DNA of 64,000 nucleotides, taken from contig JBGAUW010000011.1 of the NCBI GenBank assembly GCA_044228435.1, positions 1 to 64,000 of the forward strand, read 5' to 3'. The DNA comes from Bog-950 sp044228435. Its GTDB lineage: Bacteria > Bacteroidota > Bacteroidia > Chitinophagales > LD1. This document shows positions 27,732-37,473 of the stretch, piece by piece. Made by a program: the position numbers and the translations under genes. Positions within the stretch are counted from its first letter, which is position 1. Every line of letters starts with the position of its first letter. The notes beneath the pieces were generated by a model. It was not told the DNA's origin. It saw nothing but the letters and a program-made list of their open reading frames with translations, and did no database searches.

Positions 27732-28532
27732 ATGGCAAAACATACCTGCGCAATATTGTTTGTATTACTATCGCTTGTAGTTTCGGGCTGTAAGGTAGAT
27801 GAACCTTTCCCCGAAGAAAAACGAAACTGCAATACAGCCGTGCCTAAAAATGATACCATAGTCTTACTGGTAATGGGCCAGAGCAACGCCGCTAACTATG
27901 GCGATGCCAAATACAGGCCACACTGCAACAACATTTTCGATTTTTATAAAGGCACACTTTCACCTTTAAACGACCCTTTACAAGGAGCCAGCGGCGCAAG
28001 CGGCAGCGTATGGAGCAGGCTGACCGATAAACTGATAGAACGCAACTTTGCAGGTACTGTGATAGTGGTGCCCTGCGCCGTTGGCGGAACTAAAATAGAG
28101 CAATGGATACCAGGCGGTAACCTTAACCACCTGATTGAGGAAACGATCGGGTATCTGGATAACGCCGGCTTAAAACCCACGCATGTGCTTTGGCACCAGG
28201 GCGAAAGCAACCATGTTGCCTTTAACAGTGGGGGCTTAACCCCGCAACAAAATGCCGATAGCTACACCGCTAACTTTGGGCTGCTGGTAAATTACCTGCG
28301 CAGCAAAGGGGTGGTAGCGCCTATATATCCGGCTATTGCCACCATTTGCCAAAATGCACCCGACACGGTTTTGCAAACCGCGCAAAGAAATTTGGCTAAC
28401 CCTTCACGTCAAATTTTCAATGGCCCTGATACCGATTCGTTAGGCGGCGAATACCGCTACGACAACTGCCACTTTAACGATGCCGGCCTTAACAAGCACG
28501 CCGATTTGTGGGTGGAGGTATTGGTAAAGTAG
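27732..28532 (+). CDS. SASA-family (sialate O-acetylesterase-like) SGNH esterase, lipoprotein
   Basis: The product is 266 aa from ATG 27732. This start gives a lipoprotein signal peptide with lipobox VVSGC (Cys20). The frame also opens at 27666, but that would put 22 extra residues before the signal. The domain carries the SGNH-hydrolase blocks of the family: MGQSNAA with nucleophile Ser51 (block I), a GASGASGSVW segment, VGGTKIEQW, the HQGESN motif (154-159), and a C-terminal DNCHF with probable catalytic Asp244 and His247. Family members remove O-acetyl groups from sialic acids or plant polysaccharides. The substrate here is unknown. As a lipoprotein it probably sits in the outer membrane. 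It follows PorP/SprF by about 80 bases, but no functional link is evident. Confidence 0.85.
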   Translation: MAKHTCAILFVLLSLVVSGCKVDEPFPEEKRNCNTAVPKNDTIVLLVMGQSNAANYGDAKYRPHCNNIFDFYKGTLSPLNDPLQGASGASGSVWSRLTDKLIERNFAGTVIVVPCAVGGTKIEQWIPGGNLNHLIEETIGYLDNAGLKPTHVLWHQGESNHVAFNSGGLTPQQNADSYTANFGLLVNYLRSKGVVAPIYPAIATICQNAPDTVLQTAQRNLANPSRQIFNGPDTDSLGGEYRYDNCHFNDAGLNKHADLWVEVLVK

Positions 28533-28554
28533 GGTTTTACTGTATAGCAGTTTC

Positions 28555-28634
28555 CCGTTGGCTAAAAGCCAACGGCAATGAAGGGGTTTAGCGCTATGGC
28601 TGTTTTTCTTTGCCGTCTGCTTTAGCTGACGGCC
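28555..28634. repeat. Pair of related stem-loops after the esterase gene
   Basis: The first is a perfect 9-bp stem (28555-28563 CCGTTGGCT with 28567-28575 AGCCAACGG, loop AAA). The second has arms GCCGTCTGCT and AGCTGACGGC (28612-28634) with one mismatch. The stems share a CCGTTGGCT/GCCGTC-like sequence, so they may be two units of one repeat family. They could also terminate or stabilise the esterase mRNA, though a T-run directly after the first is missing. Confidence 0.55.
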
Positions 28635-28662
28635 TATAGAGCCAACTCCACCCTTTCTTTCT

Positions 28663-28670
28663 TATTTTTG
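28663..28670 (+). promoter_or_regulatory. Candidate -7 box directly upstream of the P-type ATPase gene
   Basis: TATTTTTG matches TAnnTTTG and ends 9 bases before the ATG at 28680. If used, the transcript would be nearly leaderless, or the true start would lie further in. No clear -33 element is present. Confidence 0.3.
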
Positions 28671-28679
28671 CATTGATAT

Positions 28680-30644
28680 ATGCGCCTGCCTTTTCACGAT
28701 AGAAAATTTTTATTGCTGCTGGCAGGTGTAGTGCTTGTAATAGGGTTAGAGGTGCTCTCTTTTTTGGGTATACACATACCCATGCCCTATGCGCCATTTG
28801 TATTTGCTGCTTTTATTTTAGGCATTGGCTATCCTGTAATAGTAAACGGCTTAAAGGCCTTGGTTAAAATCAACTTTAGCAGTATTAGCCTGCTAATGCT
28901 TATTGCGGTAATAGGCGCTTTTTATTTAGGCGAATACCCCGAGGCCGCTGTGGTAATTGTGCTGTATGTGTTGGGCGAAAGGCTGGAGGATATTGGAATA
29001 GAAAACAGCAAATCGGCGCTGGATGCGCTGGTATCTAAGTCGCCAAAAACGGCTTACGTAAAACAATCTGGTAGCAATGTGGCTATTGATAAAGTGGCCG
29101 TGGGCACCATTATACAGGTAAAGCCGCACGATATGATTCCGCTGGATGGGGTGATTGAAACTGGCGACACCAGTGTAGATGAAGCGGCCATTACCGGTGA
29201 ACCGATACCAAAGGATAAAAGCAGGGGAGATGCCGTGTTTGCCGGCACCTTAAACCGCGGCGGTTTTATCGAAATTAAAACCACTAAGCTTTCGGCCGAT
29301 ACTACCTTTTCAAAAATCATTCAGCTAACGTTTGAGGCCAGCAACAATAAAAGCGAAACGCAAAAATTTATACAGCGCTTTGCCAAAGTATATACGCCTA
29401 CCATCATTGTACTGGCCACCCTGCTTTTTGTAGTTCCGGTGTTTGTGCTGCATAAAGATTTACACCATTGGCTGCAACAGGCCATTACCCTGCTGGTTAT
29501 TGCCTGCCCATGCGCACTGGTAATAAGCACACCGGTGGCCATATATGCAGCTATTGGCAATGCATCATCGCGCGGTGCGTTGATTAAAGGCGGTAAGTAT
29601 TTAGAGGCCCTAGCCGAAGTAAAAGCTATCTGCCTGGATAAAACCCGCACTATTACTTTCGGCAATCCCATCGTATCCCATGTTATTCCTTTAAAGGGTA
29701 CTAGCCGCGAGGAGCTTTTGGCCTGCAGTGCAGGCGCCGAGGTTTTTAGCGAGCACCCTTTAGCACAAGCTATAGTAGATGCCAGTAAAAAAGAAGGCTT
29801 TGAGCCGCACCGGGCCGAAAACTTTAAAAGTATTATAGGCAAGGGTGCAACGGCTAAGTGTTTGGTATGCGCAGATGAAACGGTGCTGGTAGGTAAGCTT
29901 AATTTTATCCGAGAAAATCAACCCGTATCGGCGGAGGCTGAGCAGCTGGTAAAGCAACTTTCTGAACAGGGTAAAACCAGTGTGGTGGTTAGCTTTGGTA
30001 ATGGGGTAGCCGGTATTATAGGTTTAATGGATGAGGTTAAACCCGATAGCGCGGAAGCTATAAAAGAGCTAAACGCTATGCATATTGAGCCTATTATGCT
30101 TACCGGCGATAGTGAACAATCGGCGCGGTTTGTAGCGCAACTGGTAAACATAAAAAAAGTATTTGGCGGCCTGTTGCCCGAAGATAAAGCGGCGCGTATT
30201 AAAGAGCTAACGGCCGAATATAAAAGCGTGGCAATGGTAGGCGATGGCGTAAACGATGCCCCTGCATTGGCCGGTGCATCGGTTAGCATAGCTATGGGCG
30301 CAGCAGGTAGCGATACGGCTATTGAAACCGCCAGCATTGCTTTAATGAACGATAAGCTTTCGCTCATCCCTTTTCTTATCCGGTTAAGCCGCGCTACTGT
30401 AAGCACTATTAAGTTTAACACCATAGCGGCCATAGCTATCAAACTCATTTTTATATCCCTTGCATTTTTCGGCTTTAGCAACCTGGTGTTTGCTATAGCG
30501 GCCGATGTAGGCGTTACGCTGGTGGTTATACTCATCAGCCTAAGGTTAATGAGTTTTGAGAATGCAAATGTTATAGCGCATACCCACACCCATCCAACCG
30601 TGCTTACCGGTAACGGTAAACATGAGTGTTGCGAGCATCATTAG
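28680..30644 (+). CDS. P1B-type heavy-metal ATPase (Cd/Zn/Co/Pb class) with altered phosphorylation motif
   Basis: The product is 654 aa. It has no N-terminal HMA metal-binding domain, and membrane helices begin near residue 10. The actuator domain has TGEP at 172-175. The ion-path motif CPC is at 276-278 in ACPCALVISTP, typical of ZntA/CadA-like exporters. The phosphorylation site reads DKTRTIT from Asp320, whereas the family has DKTGT; Arg323 (codon cgc at 29646-29648) replaces Gly. The nucleotide-binding SEHPLA motif and the hinge MVGDGVNDAPAL are intact. The C-terminus is His/Cys rich (HTHTHPT, HECCEHH), a probable metal-binding tail. The expected role is ATP-driven efflux of divalent soft metals across the inner membrane. 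With Arg at the usual Gly, activity may be impaired or a base error may be present. The frame is otherwise intact. Confidence 0.9.
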   Translation: MRLPFHDRKFLLLLAGVVLVIGLEVLSFLGIHIPMPYAPFVFAAFILGIGYPVIVNGLKALVKINFSSISLLMLIAVIGAFYLGEYPEAAVVIVLYVLGERLEDIGIENSKSALDALVSKSPKTAYVKQSGSNVAIDKVAVGTIIQVKPHDMIPLDGVIETGDTSVDEAAITGEPIPKDKSRGDAVFAGTLNRGGFIEIKTTKLSADTTFSKIIQLTFEASNNKSETQKFIQRFAKVYTPTIIVLATLLFVVPVFVLHKDLHHWLQQAITLLVIACPCALVISTPVAIYAAIGNASSRGALIKGGKYLEALAEVKAICLDKTRTITFGNPIVSHVIPLKGTSREELLACSAGAEVFSEHPLAQAIVDASKKEGFEPHRAENFKSIIGKGATAKCLVCADETVLVGKLNFIRENQPVSAEAEQLVKQLSEQGKTSVVVSFGNGVAGIIGLMDEVKPDSAEAIKELNAMHIEPIMLTGDSEQSARFVAQLVNIKKVFGGLLPEDKAARIKELTAEYKSVAMVGDGVNDAPALAGASVSIAMGAAGSDTAIETASIALMNDKLSLIPFLIRLSRATVSTIKFNTIAAIAIKLIFISLAFFGFSNLVFAIAADVGVTLVVILISLRLMSFENANVIAHTHTHPTVLTGNGKHECCEHH

Positions 30645-30845
30645 AAGACGATAGACAATAGAGAAATTCAATAAGGGGGGCTGTGCTGTTGTAGGTTTCG
30701 CCATAGTGTGCTTCCCACGGGCCTGCGTGCTGTTGCGTTAAACGCTATTCCGGCGGCGAATATTAATTTCTACACATATTCGTTTTAAACTAATTTTTTG
30801 CATACGTTTAAACCGTCAGGGTCAATACACACTAAACCTACACCT

Positions 30846-33800
30846 ATGAAAAAACTTGCCACCTCCATATTTTTGGCCCTAATGCTTTTATGCGCTCAGG
30901 CGCAATACACCACAGTTTACGAAAACAGTTTCCGCGATTGGGCGCCCGGGCAGGGCTGGGTGATGATTAATAACGATACTATTCCACAACAGGCGGGACT
31001 TGTCACGCGGGCCGTATTAGATGGTGTTTTTAATCCGGTTACCGAGGTGCTGAATAATATGTTGGGGCTGGTAGATACTGGTTATTGGAGTGGGCCCTTG
31101 GATGTAGCGGGTGCCTGTGATAAAATAATGATTAGCCCGCCACTGGCACTTGGTGCCGACCCTTATGCCATATTTCATTCCTGTTTTAAGGCAGGCGGCA
31201 CTATGGATGCATACGTAATCAGCAATCCTAACGATACAACACTTGACGCCCTTTCAAATAATGTGCTAAGTTGTTTAACTTATGGCTTTAATGTAATAAA
31301 CCTAAACAACTGGTCCAATACCACCGTGCGCATTGCTTTCCGGATAAGAGGTCAAAATACATATGGTTACATTGATGATATAAAAGTGTTAAACAAAACC
31401 TCATTTGCAACTATACCCGATAGTTCGTTCCGCTTGTATTTACGCAACCTGGTACCAACTGCTTTTGTGGGTTACCAGTTTAATTATCTCGACCCTTTGG
31501 TTTTAAATACAAGACGCCTTGATTGTAAAGGATGCGGTATACAATCGTTAGAGGGCCTGCAATATTTTCCATTTGTAAATAGCATTGACTTTAGCAATAA
31601 TAAAGCCACTTATGTACCGCCTGTGCCGTTTTATTATTTAGATACTATAAGGCTTACCAATAACCTGCTGCCTTTTGCCCCCCCTACTCCATTAGCACGT
31701 TATCTGTATCTTGAAAATAATTTGATAGAGCGTATTCCGGCTTTTTATCCAAGAGATATAACAGCCCTGCAGGCTCAAAACAATTCGATTTTAGATTGCC
31801 TGCGCCCCTGTAACAGGTTTGTTGAAGGCAATTTAACCGGTAATGTTGGTGTTAGCTTTAGCGGCACCTACTACTCCATGCAACGGGATACTCCTTATTA
31901 TGGTATACCCGCCGAGTGCAGGTACGATTTCGGCACTATATCGGGTATAGTATACCTGGATGAGAATATGGACGGCGATTACGATTTGGGCGAAACGCTG
32001 CTACCCAACCAACGCATTTTGTTTTCGCAGGGCAGTTACGTTTTTACACATCAGCGGGGCAACTATGGCGCTAATATCGATTCAGGCTATGTTAATATGG
32101 ACGTGCTTGATTTACCGCCTTATTTTACCTGCACAAACCCGCTGGCTACACATATAGAAAAGAATGAGGTAATAACGCACAACTTTAGAATAGTCGCCAC
32201 CTCGGCAGTAAATGATTTAGGCATCAACGTGGTATCATTACGCAGGGTTAGGCCGGGTGCATTTTTAAGCGTGATTTTAACCGCAAAAAACTATGGCACC
32301 ACTCTAAATTCCGGTGTGGTAAAAATGCATATACCAGCCGGGTATACCTTGCAAAATATTACCGCGGGAACAATAGTTAACGATACTTTAATATGGCCGG
32401 TTAACCTGCAACCCTTCCACACCCAAACAAGCCGGTTATTGGTAATAGCAAGTTACTCTTCGGGAGATACGCTGCGTTTTAACACCACAATAAATGCTGC
32501 CGCCGATGGTTTACCGGCAAATAATAGAGATAGTTGCATGGTTATAATAGATAATATGGTAGTGCCTGAGCGTCCGCTCGACCCTAACAATAAACTGGTA
32601 GATAAGCCCGAAGTAACACCTGGGTTTAATGATTATCTTACCTATAGTATAAACTTTGAAAATATAGGCACCGGTAGTGCTACGCGCGTTAAGGTGCGCG
32701 ATTATCTGCCACATACGCTGGATTTTAGCACCTTCGAAATGTTAGGCGCTTCGCATCCTTACACTATACACTGGATGGCCGACAGCATAGTTGAATTTAT
32801 TTTTTACCCTATTGCGCTTACACCTAAAAGTATTGATTCGGTGCACTCGCATGGGCATATATGGTATCGTATAAAACCTTTGCAACCCATGCCTGCCGGT
32901 AGCTATATAAGCAATAGCGCGGGTATTTACTTTGATACCGAACCGGTAGTAAATACCGAGGCCTGCCTGGTGCGTGCAGGCCAGCTTCACGCTGCTTTTA
33001 TAACCACCGATACGGTACAATGCGGTACCGAAAAAATAGTTTTCCGCGATCAATCGCCGGGCACTTTATACAGCCGCCAATGGTATTTTGAGGGTGGAAC
33101 ACCGCTTACTGCAACCGCAAAACAAGTGCAGGTAAGTTATCCTGCTACCGGTAGCTATAAAGTTACACTGGTAGTAACCTCGCGCGATTATACCGATTCA
33201 ATTATACAATGGGTAAATGTGGTAGTGGCCGCTCCGCCTGTTACTACCATTACGGCATTGGGCCCTGCTGCTGTTTGTTTGGGCGATAGTGTAACGCTAA
33301 CCGCGCCGGCTGGCCCGTTATACACCTATAAATGGTCTACGGGGCAAACCGGTAGCCAAATTGTGCTTAAGGTTAGCACTGGCTTGTTCCTTACCGTAAC
33401 CGATGCTTTGGGTTGTACGGCCTATGGATATAAGCAGGTAGTAGTTTCTAACCCTACGCCCAAAATTACCAATACTGCCGCCTGCGAAAACCCTGTTGGT
33501 GTGCTTAAGCTTAACACAAATTTTGCTAACAGGTTATGGAGTACCGGTGATACTACAGCTACTATTACCGTTAACCAGTATGGCGTATACCGGGTTACCG
33601 TTAGCGATGTTGCAGGTTGCGAACGTACCGATAGTTTTAATTTCGTTTTTCGTGCAAAACCAAGACCCGAGATAGTGGGCGATAGTATTAATTGCGAATA
33701 CACCTCAATTACTTTATCGCTCAACCAGCCTTATACCGCCTACAAATGGAGCAATAATGCAACTACGCCAACAGTTCAGGCAGGGGGGTATGGAAACGTT

Positions 33801-36698
33801 ATGGTTACAGTTACCGATGTTAATGGTTGTACCGGCGCTGATACCTTTCTGCACCGTGTATTTAACTCAGGGTATGTTTCTTTTAAGCAGGGGCCGGGTG
33901 GATGCAAGGGGCAGGGTTACAGGGTAGAAATAACCGGCAATTCGCATAGAAGTTACCTATGGTCTACCGGCGATACTGCGCAGATAGTTTATTTGCAAAA
34001 TGCCGGAAGGCATGATGTAACTATAACCTTTAACAACGGTTGCGAGGCTGCTTATGGTATTTTTTCGCAAGTAGATAGTAAATTTAATTTAAGGGCAACC
34101 GGATTCGATACCGCTTACATTTGCCCGGGGCAGAATTTAGATATAGCTGCCGTTTATAATCGGGGGTTACTTACAGCCGCACCGGCAGGCTGCAGCGGTG
34201 GTACTACCGTTGTGCTCGGCACAGGTATGCAACTTGAAACGGGCAGCAGCACGCGTGAACCTGGCTTATTTAACAATATGAAAAAGGCCGTGCGAAGTCA
34301 GATAATCTTACGGGCTTCTGAACTAAAATCATTGCTTGGTGGTGCTAAACTTATTACCGAACTGGGCTTTAATATAGGTACCTTAAACAGTAATGCCTCT
34401 CTGGAAAACTTTTCTATTAAAATGTCACCCACAAGTAAAACAGAAGCCGGTATTTATTTAAACAACTATGTATTGCAGGAGGTTTATCGTACCAACACGT
34501 TTGTACCCGTTGCAGGTTGGAACTCATTTACTTTAAGTACGCCCGTTTATTGGGATGGGGTTTCTAATCTTATGATTGATATTAGCAATTTTAACCCATC
34601 TGGCCAGGGTAACTTGGTAAATAAGGCTATTTGTACTGCCACGAGTTATTATAGCTACAGCACTATATGGGATAGCCTTGACCTGAGTAACAGGCTAGGC
34701 ATTGGGGGGTGGGTGTTTATGTTTAGGCCCAACATCCGCTTTAACTATTGTATGCCGGCAGGTGCTGTTCAACCGGTTAGTGTTCCTCAATTTCAATGGA
34801 GTTGGCACGGAGGTGCAGCAACCGTAGCTAATCCAACGGCGCCTTACACAACTGCCATCATCGATTCGCTGGTAACATTTGTGGTAACCGTATCCGATAC
34901 TTTTGGCTGCACCGAAACCGACTCGGTAACCCTACCAGGCAGACGTGTTAATCAGTTATCTATAGATGCCGGTGCCGGTGAACTTTGTACAGGCGGTATA
35001 CTACAACTTTGCGCAACCTCGGGCATTAATAATTACTTATGGAACGGAGGCTCAACCTCGGCTTGCTACACCGCCACCACTCCTGGTACATATAATGTTA
35101 CGGCCACAGATGACCGCGGCTGTGTGGGTTCCGATACGGTTACTATAACCAATGGTACCCTAAGAGGCAAGTATTTAACTGCATCCAAAACTGCATTATG
35201 CCCCGGCGAAATAGCCGATATTTGTGTGACCGGAGGTACCGATGGCTACCATTGGAACACGAACGAAAGCACCGATTGTATAAGGGTTGGTTCGGTGGGA
35301 GTTTATACGCTCGATATTTCAAACGGCTGTATTATCTCCGATACCATCACCGTACAAATGCTTACAGTTCAGCCTTTAAATATAACGGCTACTAAAGCAC
35401 AACTATGCCCTAACGACAGTGCTATAATTTGTATAAATAACGTAGGCGGAACATATAGCTGGAACAACGGCGGGACAACAGCTTGTATTACCGCCGGTAA
35501 TGCGGGGGTGTATAAGGTGGCGGTAGTAGATGCTAACCAATGCTTAGCCACTGATTCGATCACCATACAAACGCTTACAGTTCAGCCTTTAAGTATAACG
35601 GCTACTAAAACGCAACTATGCCCTAACGACAGCGCCCAAATTTGTATAAACAACGTAGGCGGAACATATAGTTGGAACAACGGGGGGACAACAACTTGTA
35701 TTACCGCCGGCAATGCGGGTGTATATAAAGTGGCGGTTGTAGATGCTAACCAATGCTTAGCGTCCGATTCGATCACCATACAAACGCTTACAGTTCAGCC
35801 TCTAAATATAACGGCAACTAAAACGCAACTATGCCCCAACGATAGCGCCCAAATTTGTATAAGCAACGTAGGCGGAACTTATAGTTGGAATAACGGCGGC
35901 ACCGCAGCTTGTATTACCGCAGGCACTGCTGGTGTGTATAAAGTGGCCGTGGTAGATGCAAACCAGTGCACCACCCTCGACTCGATAGAAATACAACAGG
36001 CAATAATTACACCGGTGGTTATAACCTCCCTTAAAACCAGTTTGTGCGGTGGCGATAGTATTACAGTTTGCACGGCTATATCTTCGGCCGGCTACCTTTG
36101 GAACACACAGGCTACAGACCGATGTATTAGTGTAACGGATAGTGGCAGCTATTGGGTAACCGCTACCGATTTAAATACCTGCACGGTTGAATCGAACCGC
36201 CTTACTATTACCAAAGTGCCGCTACCGGTAATTAATGCTAATAGCAATATATTAAGCACTACAGCCTCTGGTAGCTATCAGTGGTATTTAAATGATACAG
36301 CAATAACAGGAGCAAACACTGCTGCATTTACAGCAGTTACTTCGGGCAATTACAAGGTGCTGGTTACCGATACCGGTGGATGCCAAAATTATTCAAACAC
36401 GCTAAACGTATTGTATAATGGTATTGCTAATACGGGCACTATAAAAGCCTTACAGGTAAAACTTTATCCTAATCCGTTTAGCGCAGCGTTTACAATTGAA
36501 ATTGGAAACCGTAATTTTAGGCAGGTTGAATTTATGTTGACCAACTCAATTGGTCAGGAGATTTTGCGCGATGCAAATACATGTTTCGCCGATCGGTTTA
36601 CCAAAACATTTAATTTAAGTGCGCTTGCTGCCGGAGTATATTTTGTTTCAACTACGGTGGATGGTGAAAAAGTAGTGCATCGTATTGTGAAAGAGTAA
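30846..36698 (+). CDS. Large multidomain cell-surface protein with T9SS type A sorting tail
   Basis: The product is 1950 aa from ATG 30846, where MKKLATSIFLALMLLCAQAQ forms the signal peptide. The frame opens 16 codons earlier, which would bury the signal. Domains in order are: a jellyroll-like N-terminal region (about 20-180), leucine-rich-repeat-like segments (about 185-315), a Cna-B/SdrD-like domain (about 362-435, GIVYLDENMDGDYD), DUF11-like conserved repeats (about 450-705), a PKD domain (about 720-790), Ig-like modules, and a domain around 1110-1320. Three 71-aa tandem repeats occupy 1506-1718. The C-terminal sorting domain (about 1870-1950) shows LYPNPF, NSIGQEIL and AAGVYFV, the type A signal for export and anchoring. 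It probably acts as an adhesin or surface scaffold; no enzyme motif was found. The convergent regulator lies 106 bases downstream with no obvious terminator between. Confidence 0.9.
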   Translation: MKKLATSIFLALMLLCAQAQYTTVYENSFRDWAPGQGWVMINNDTIPQQAGLVTRAVLDGVFNPVTEVLNNMLGLVDTGYWSGPLDVAGACDKIMISPPLALGADPYAIFHSCFKAGGTMDAYVISNPNDTTLDALSNNVLSCLTYGFNVINLNNWSNTTVRIAFRIRGQNTYGYIDDIKVLNKTSFATIPDSSFRLYLRNLVPTAFVGYQFNYLDPLVLNTRRLDCKGCGIQSLEGLQYFPFVNSIDFSNNKATYVPPVPFYYLDTIRLTNNLLPFAPPTPLARYLYLENNLIERIPAFYPRDITALQAQNNSILDCLRPCNRFVEGNLTGNVGVSFSGTYYSMQRDTPYYGIPAECRYDFGTISGIVYLDENMDGDYDLGETLLPNQRILFSQGSYVFTHQRGNYGANIDSGYVNMDVLDLPPYFTCTNPLATHIEKNEVITHNFRIVATSAVNDLGINVVSLRRVRPGAFLSVILTAKNYGTTLNSGVVKMHIPAGYTLQNITAGTIVNDTLIWPVNLQPFHTQTSRLLVIASYSSGDTLRFNTTINAAADGLPANNRDSCMVIIDNMVVPERPLDPNNKLVDKPEVTPGFNDYLTYSINFENIGTGSATRVKVRDYLPHTLDFSTFEMLGASHPYTIHWMADSIVEFIFYPIALTPKSIDSVHSHGHIWYRIKPLQPMPAGSYISNSAGIYFDTEPVVNTEACLVRAGQLHAAFITTDTVQCGTEKIVFRDQSPGTLYSRQWYFEGGTPLTATAKQVQVSYPATGSYKVTLVVTSRDYTDSIIQWVNVVVAAPPVTTITALGPAAVCLGDSVTLTAPAGPLYTYKWSTGQTGSQIVLKVSTGLFLTVTDALGCTAYGYKQVVVSNPTPKITNTAACENPVGVLKLNTNFANRLWSTGDTTATITVNQYGVYRVTVSDVAGCERTDSFNFVFRAKPRPEIVGDSINCEYTSITLSLNQPYTAYKWSNNATTPTVQAGGYGNVMVTVTDVNGCTGADTFLHRVFNSGYVSFKQGPGGCKGQGYRVEITGNSHRSYLWSTGDTAQIVYLQNAGRHDVTITFNNGCEAAYGIFSQVDSKFNLRATGFDTAYICPGQNLDIAAVYNRGLLTAAPAGCSGGTTVVLGTGMQLETGSSTREPGLFNNMKKAVRSQIILRASELKSLLGGAKLITELGFNIGTLNSNASLENFSIKMSPTSKTEAGIYLNNYVLQEVYRTNTFVPVAGWNSFTLSTPVYWDGVSNLMIDISNFNPSGQGNLVNKAICTATSYYSYSTIWDSLDLSNRLGIGGWVFMFRPNIRFNYCMPAGAVQPVSVPQFQWSWHGGAATVANPTAPYTTAIIDSLVTFVVTVSDTFGCTETDSVTLPGRRVNQLSIDAGAGELCTGGILQLCATSGINNYLWNGGSTSACYTATTPGTYNVTATDDRGCVGSDTVTITNGTLRGKYLTASKTALCPGEIADICVTGGTDGYHWNTNESTDCIRVGSVGVYTLDISNGCIISDTITVQMLTVQPLNITATKAQLCPNDSAIICINNVGGTYSWNNGGTTACITAGNAGVYKVAVVDANQCLATDSITIQTLTVQPLSITATKTQLCPNDSAQICINNVGGTYSWNNGGTTTCITAGNAGVYKVAVVDANQCLASDSITIQTLTVQPLNITATKTQLCPNDSAQICISNVGGTYSWNNGGTAACITAGTAGVYKVAVVDANQCTTLDSIEIQQAIITPVVITSLKTSLCGGDSITVCTAISSAGYLWNTQATDRCISVTDSGSYWVTATDLNTCTVESNRLTITKVPLPVINANSNILSTTASGSYQWYLNDTAITGANTAAFTAVTSGNYKVLVTDTGGCQNYSNTLNVLYNGIANTGTIKALQVKLYPNPFSAAFTIEIGNRNFRQVEFMLTNSIGQEILRDANTCFADRFTKTFNLSALAAGVYFVSTTVDGEKVVHRIVKE
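35361..35999 (+). repeat. Three near-identical 213-bp tandem repeats
   Basis: Units start at 35361, 35574 and 35787, exactly 213 bases apart, each encoding 71 aa beginning LTVQPL and containing QLCPNDSA, GGTYSWNNGGT and VYKVAVVDANQC. Near-identity at DNA level suggests recent duplication. A degenerate fourth unit follows from about 36000 (KTSLCGGDS). Confidence 0.93.
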
Positions 36699-36804
36699 GT
36701 AAAGCAGTGAAGCTACTATCGTTTAACGAAAACAGCACAACATGTAATAAATAGTGTTTCAGGTTGTAACCGGAAGAGATGCAAGAGCAATGGTAGGAAA
36801 GGAA

Positions 36805-37473
36805 CTAATCTAAACTTATCAACTCATTTTTTGCAGCCCATAGCACCAGTCCAACTACGTTTTTGACGTTGGCCTTTTTTAGCAGCTGGTAGCGGATAGC
36901 CTCTACGGTGCGTGCGCTTAAATAAAGCTGTCTGGCAATTTCGGTGCTGGTCATTTCGCGGCTAAGTAGTTTTAGTACCTTCATTTCTGGCTCGGAGAGG
37001 GAGGTGCCCTGATCGTCAAACACGGCCTTTATTTTTTTTGTCTTGCTTAGCCGGCGAACCATTGCCTTGTTTACGCGTTCGTTATAGTAGGTGCCGGTAA
37101 CGGCGACGTTTTCAATAGCCGTTACAATTTCGCCGGTATCAGTTTTTTTACTTAGAAAACTGCAAGCTCCTTCTTCCAGTGCTTCTATTATAAAGTTTTC
37201 GCTATCGTGTGCCGTTAATACGATTGTTTTAATACCGGTTTTTTTTGTGCGGTTGCGGGTGGCTATTCTGGCAAGGGCCTGCAAGCCGTTTACTTTGGGT
37301 ATGTTTAAATCGAGCAATACAATATCGGGTACTTTATACTCCAGAGCGTTTAATAGTTCTTCTCCGTTGCTTACCTCGGCAATTATTTCAATATCGCTGT
37401 TATCTTCTAATAAATGGCGCAGGCCCAGGCGGAAAATTTTGTTTTCATCGGCTGTAATAATAGTGGTGCACAT
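36805..37473 (-). CDS. NarL/FixJ-type response regulator (copy 1)
   Basis: The product is 222 aa from the ATG at 37473, which begins directly with the receiver strand (CTTIITADENKIF). The frame extends 22 codons upstream but adds only basic sequence not found in the paralogue. Receiver domain at about 3-120: acidic pocket Asp9/Glu10, phospho-acceptor Asp55 in LLDLNIP, switch Thr in LTAHDS and Lys in FLSKK. A LuxR-type helix-turn-helix at about 158-215 contains LSEPEMKVLKLLSREMTSTE and LSARTVEAIRYQLLKK. It is a clear paralogue of the regulator at 41256-41921. No kinase gene is adjacent; the nearest is at 39875. It is transcribed away from the M15 peptidase across a 351-base gap, so it is probably its own unit. 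Confidence 0.92.
   Translation of the reverse strand: MCTTIITADENKIFRLGLRHLLEDNSDIEIIAEVSNGEELLNALEYKVPDIVLLDLNIPKVNGLQALARIATRNRTKKTGIKTIVLTAHDSENFIIEALEEGACSFLSKKTDTGEIVTAIENVAVTGTYYNERVNKAMVRRLSKTKKIKAVFDDQGTSLSEPEMKVLKLLSREMTSTEIARQLYLSARTVEAIRYQLLKKANVKNVVGLVLWAAKNELISLD

Noticed and set aside
30798..30845. Upstream start of the 1950-aa T9SS protein
   Set aside because: It adds 16 residues before a normal signal peptide; the MKKLATS start at 30846 fits better.
36699..36804. Possible terminator between the convergent T9SS and regulator genes
   Set aside because: No stem of useful length followed by a T-run is visible on either strand.
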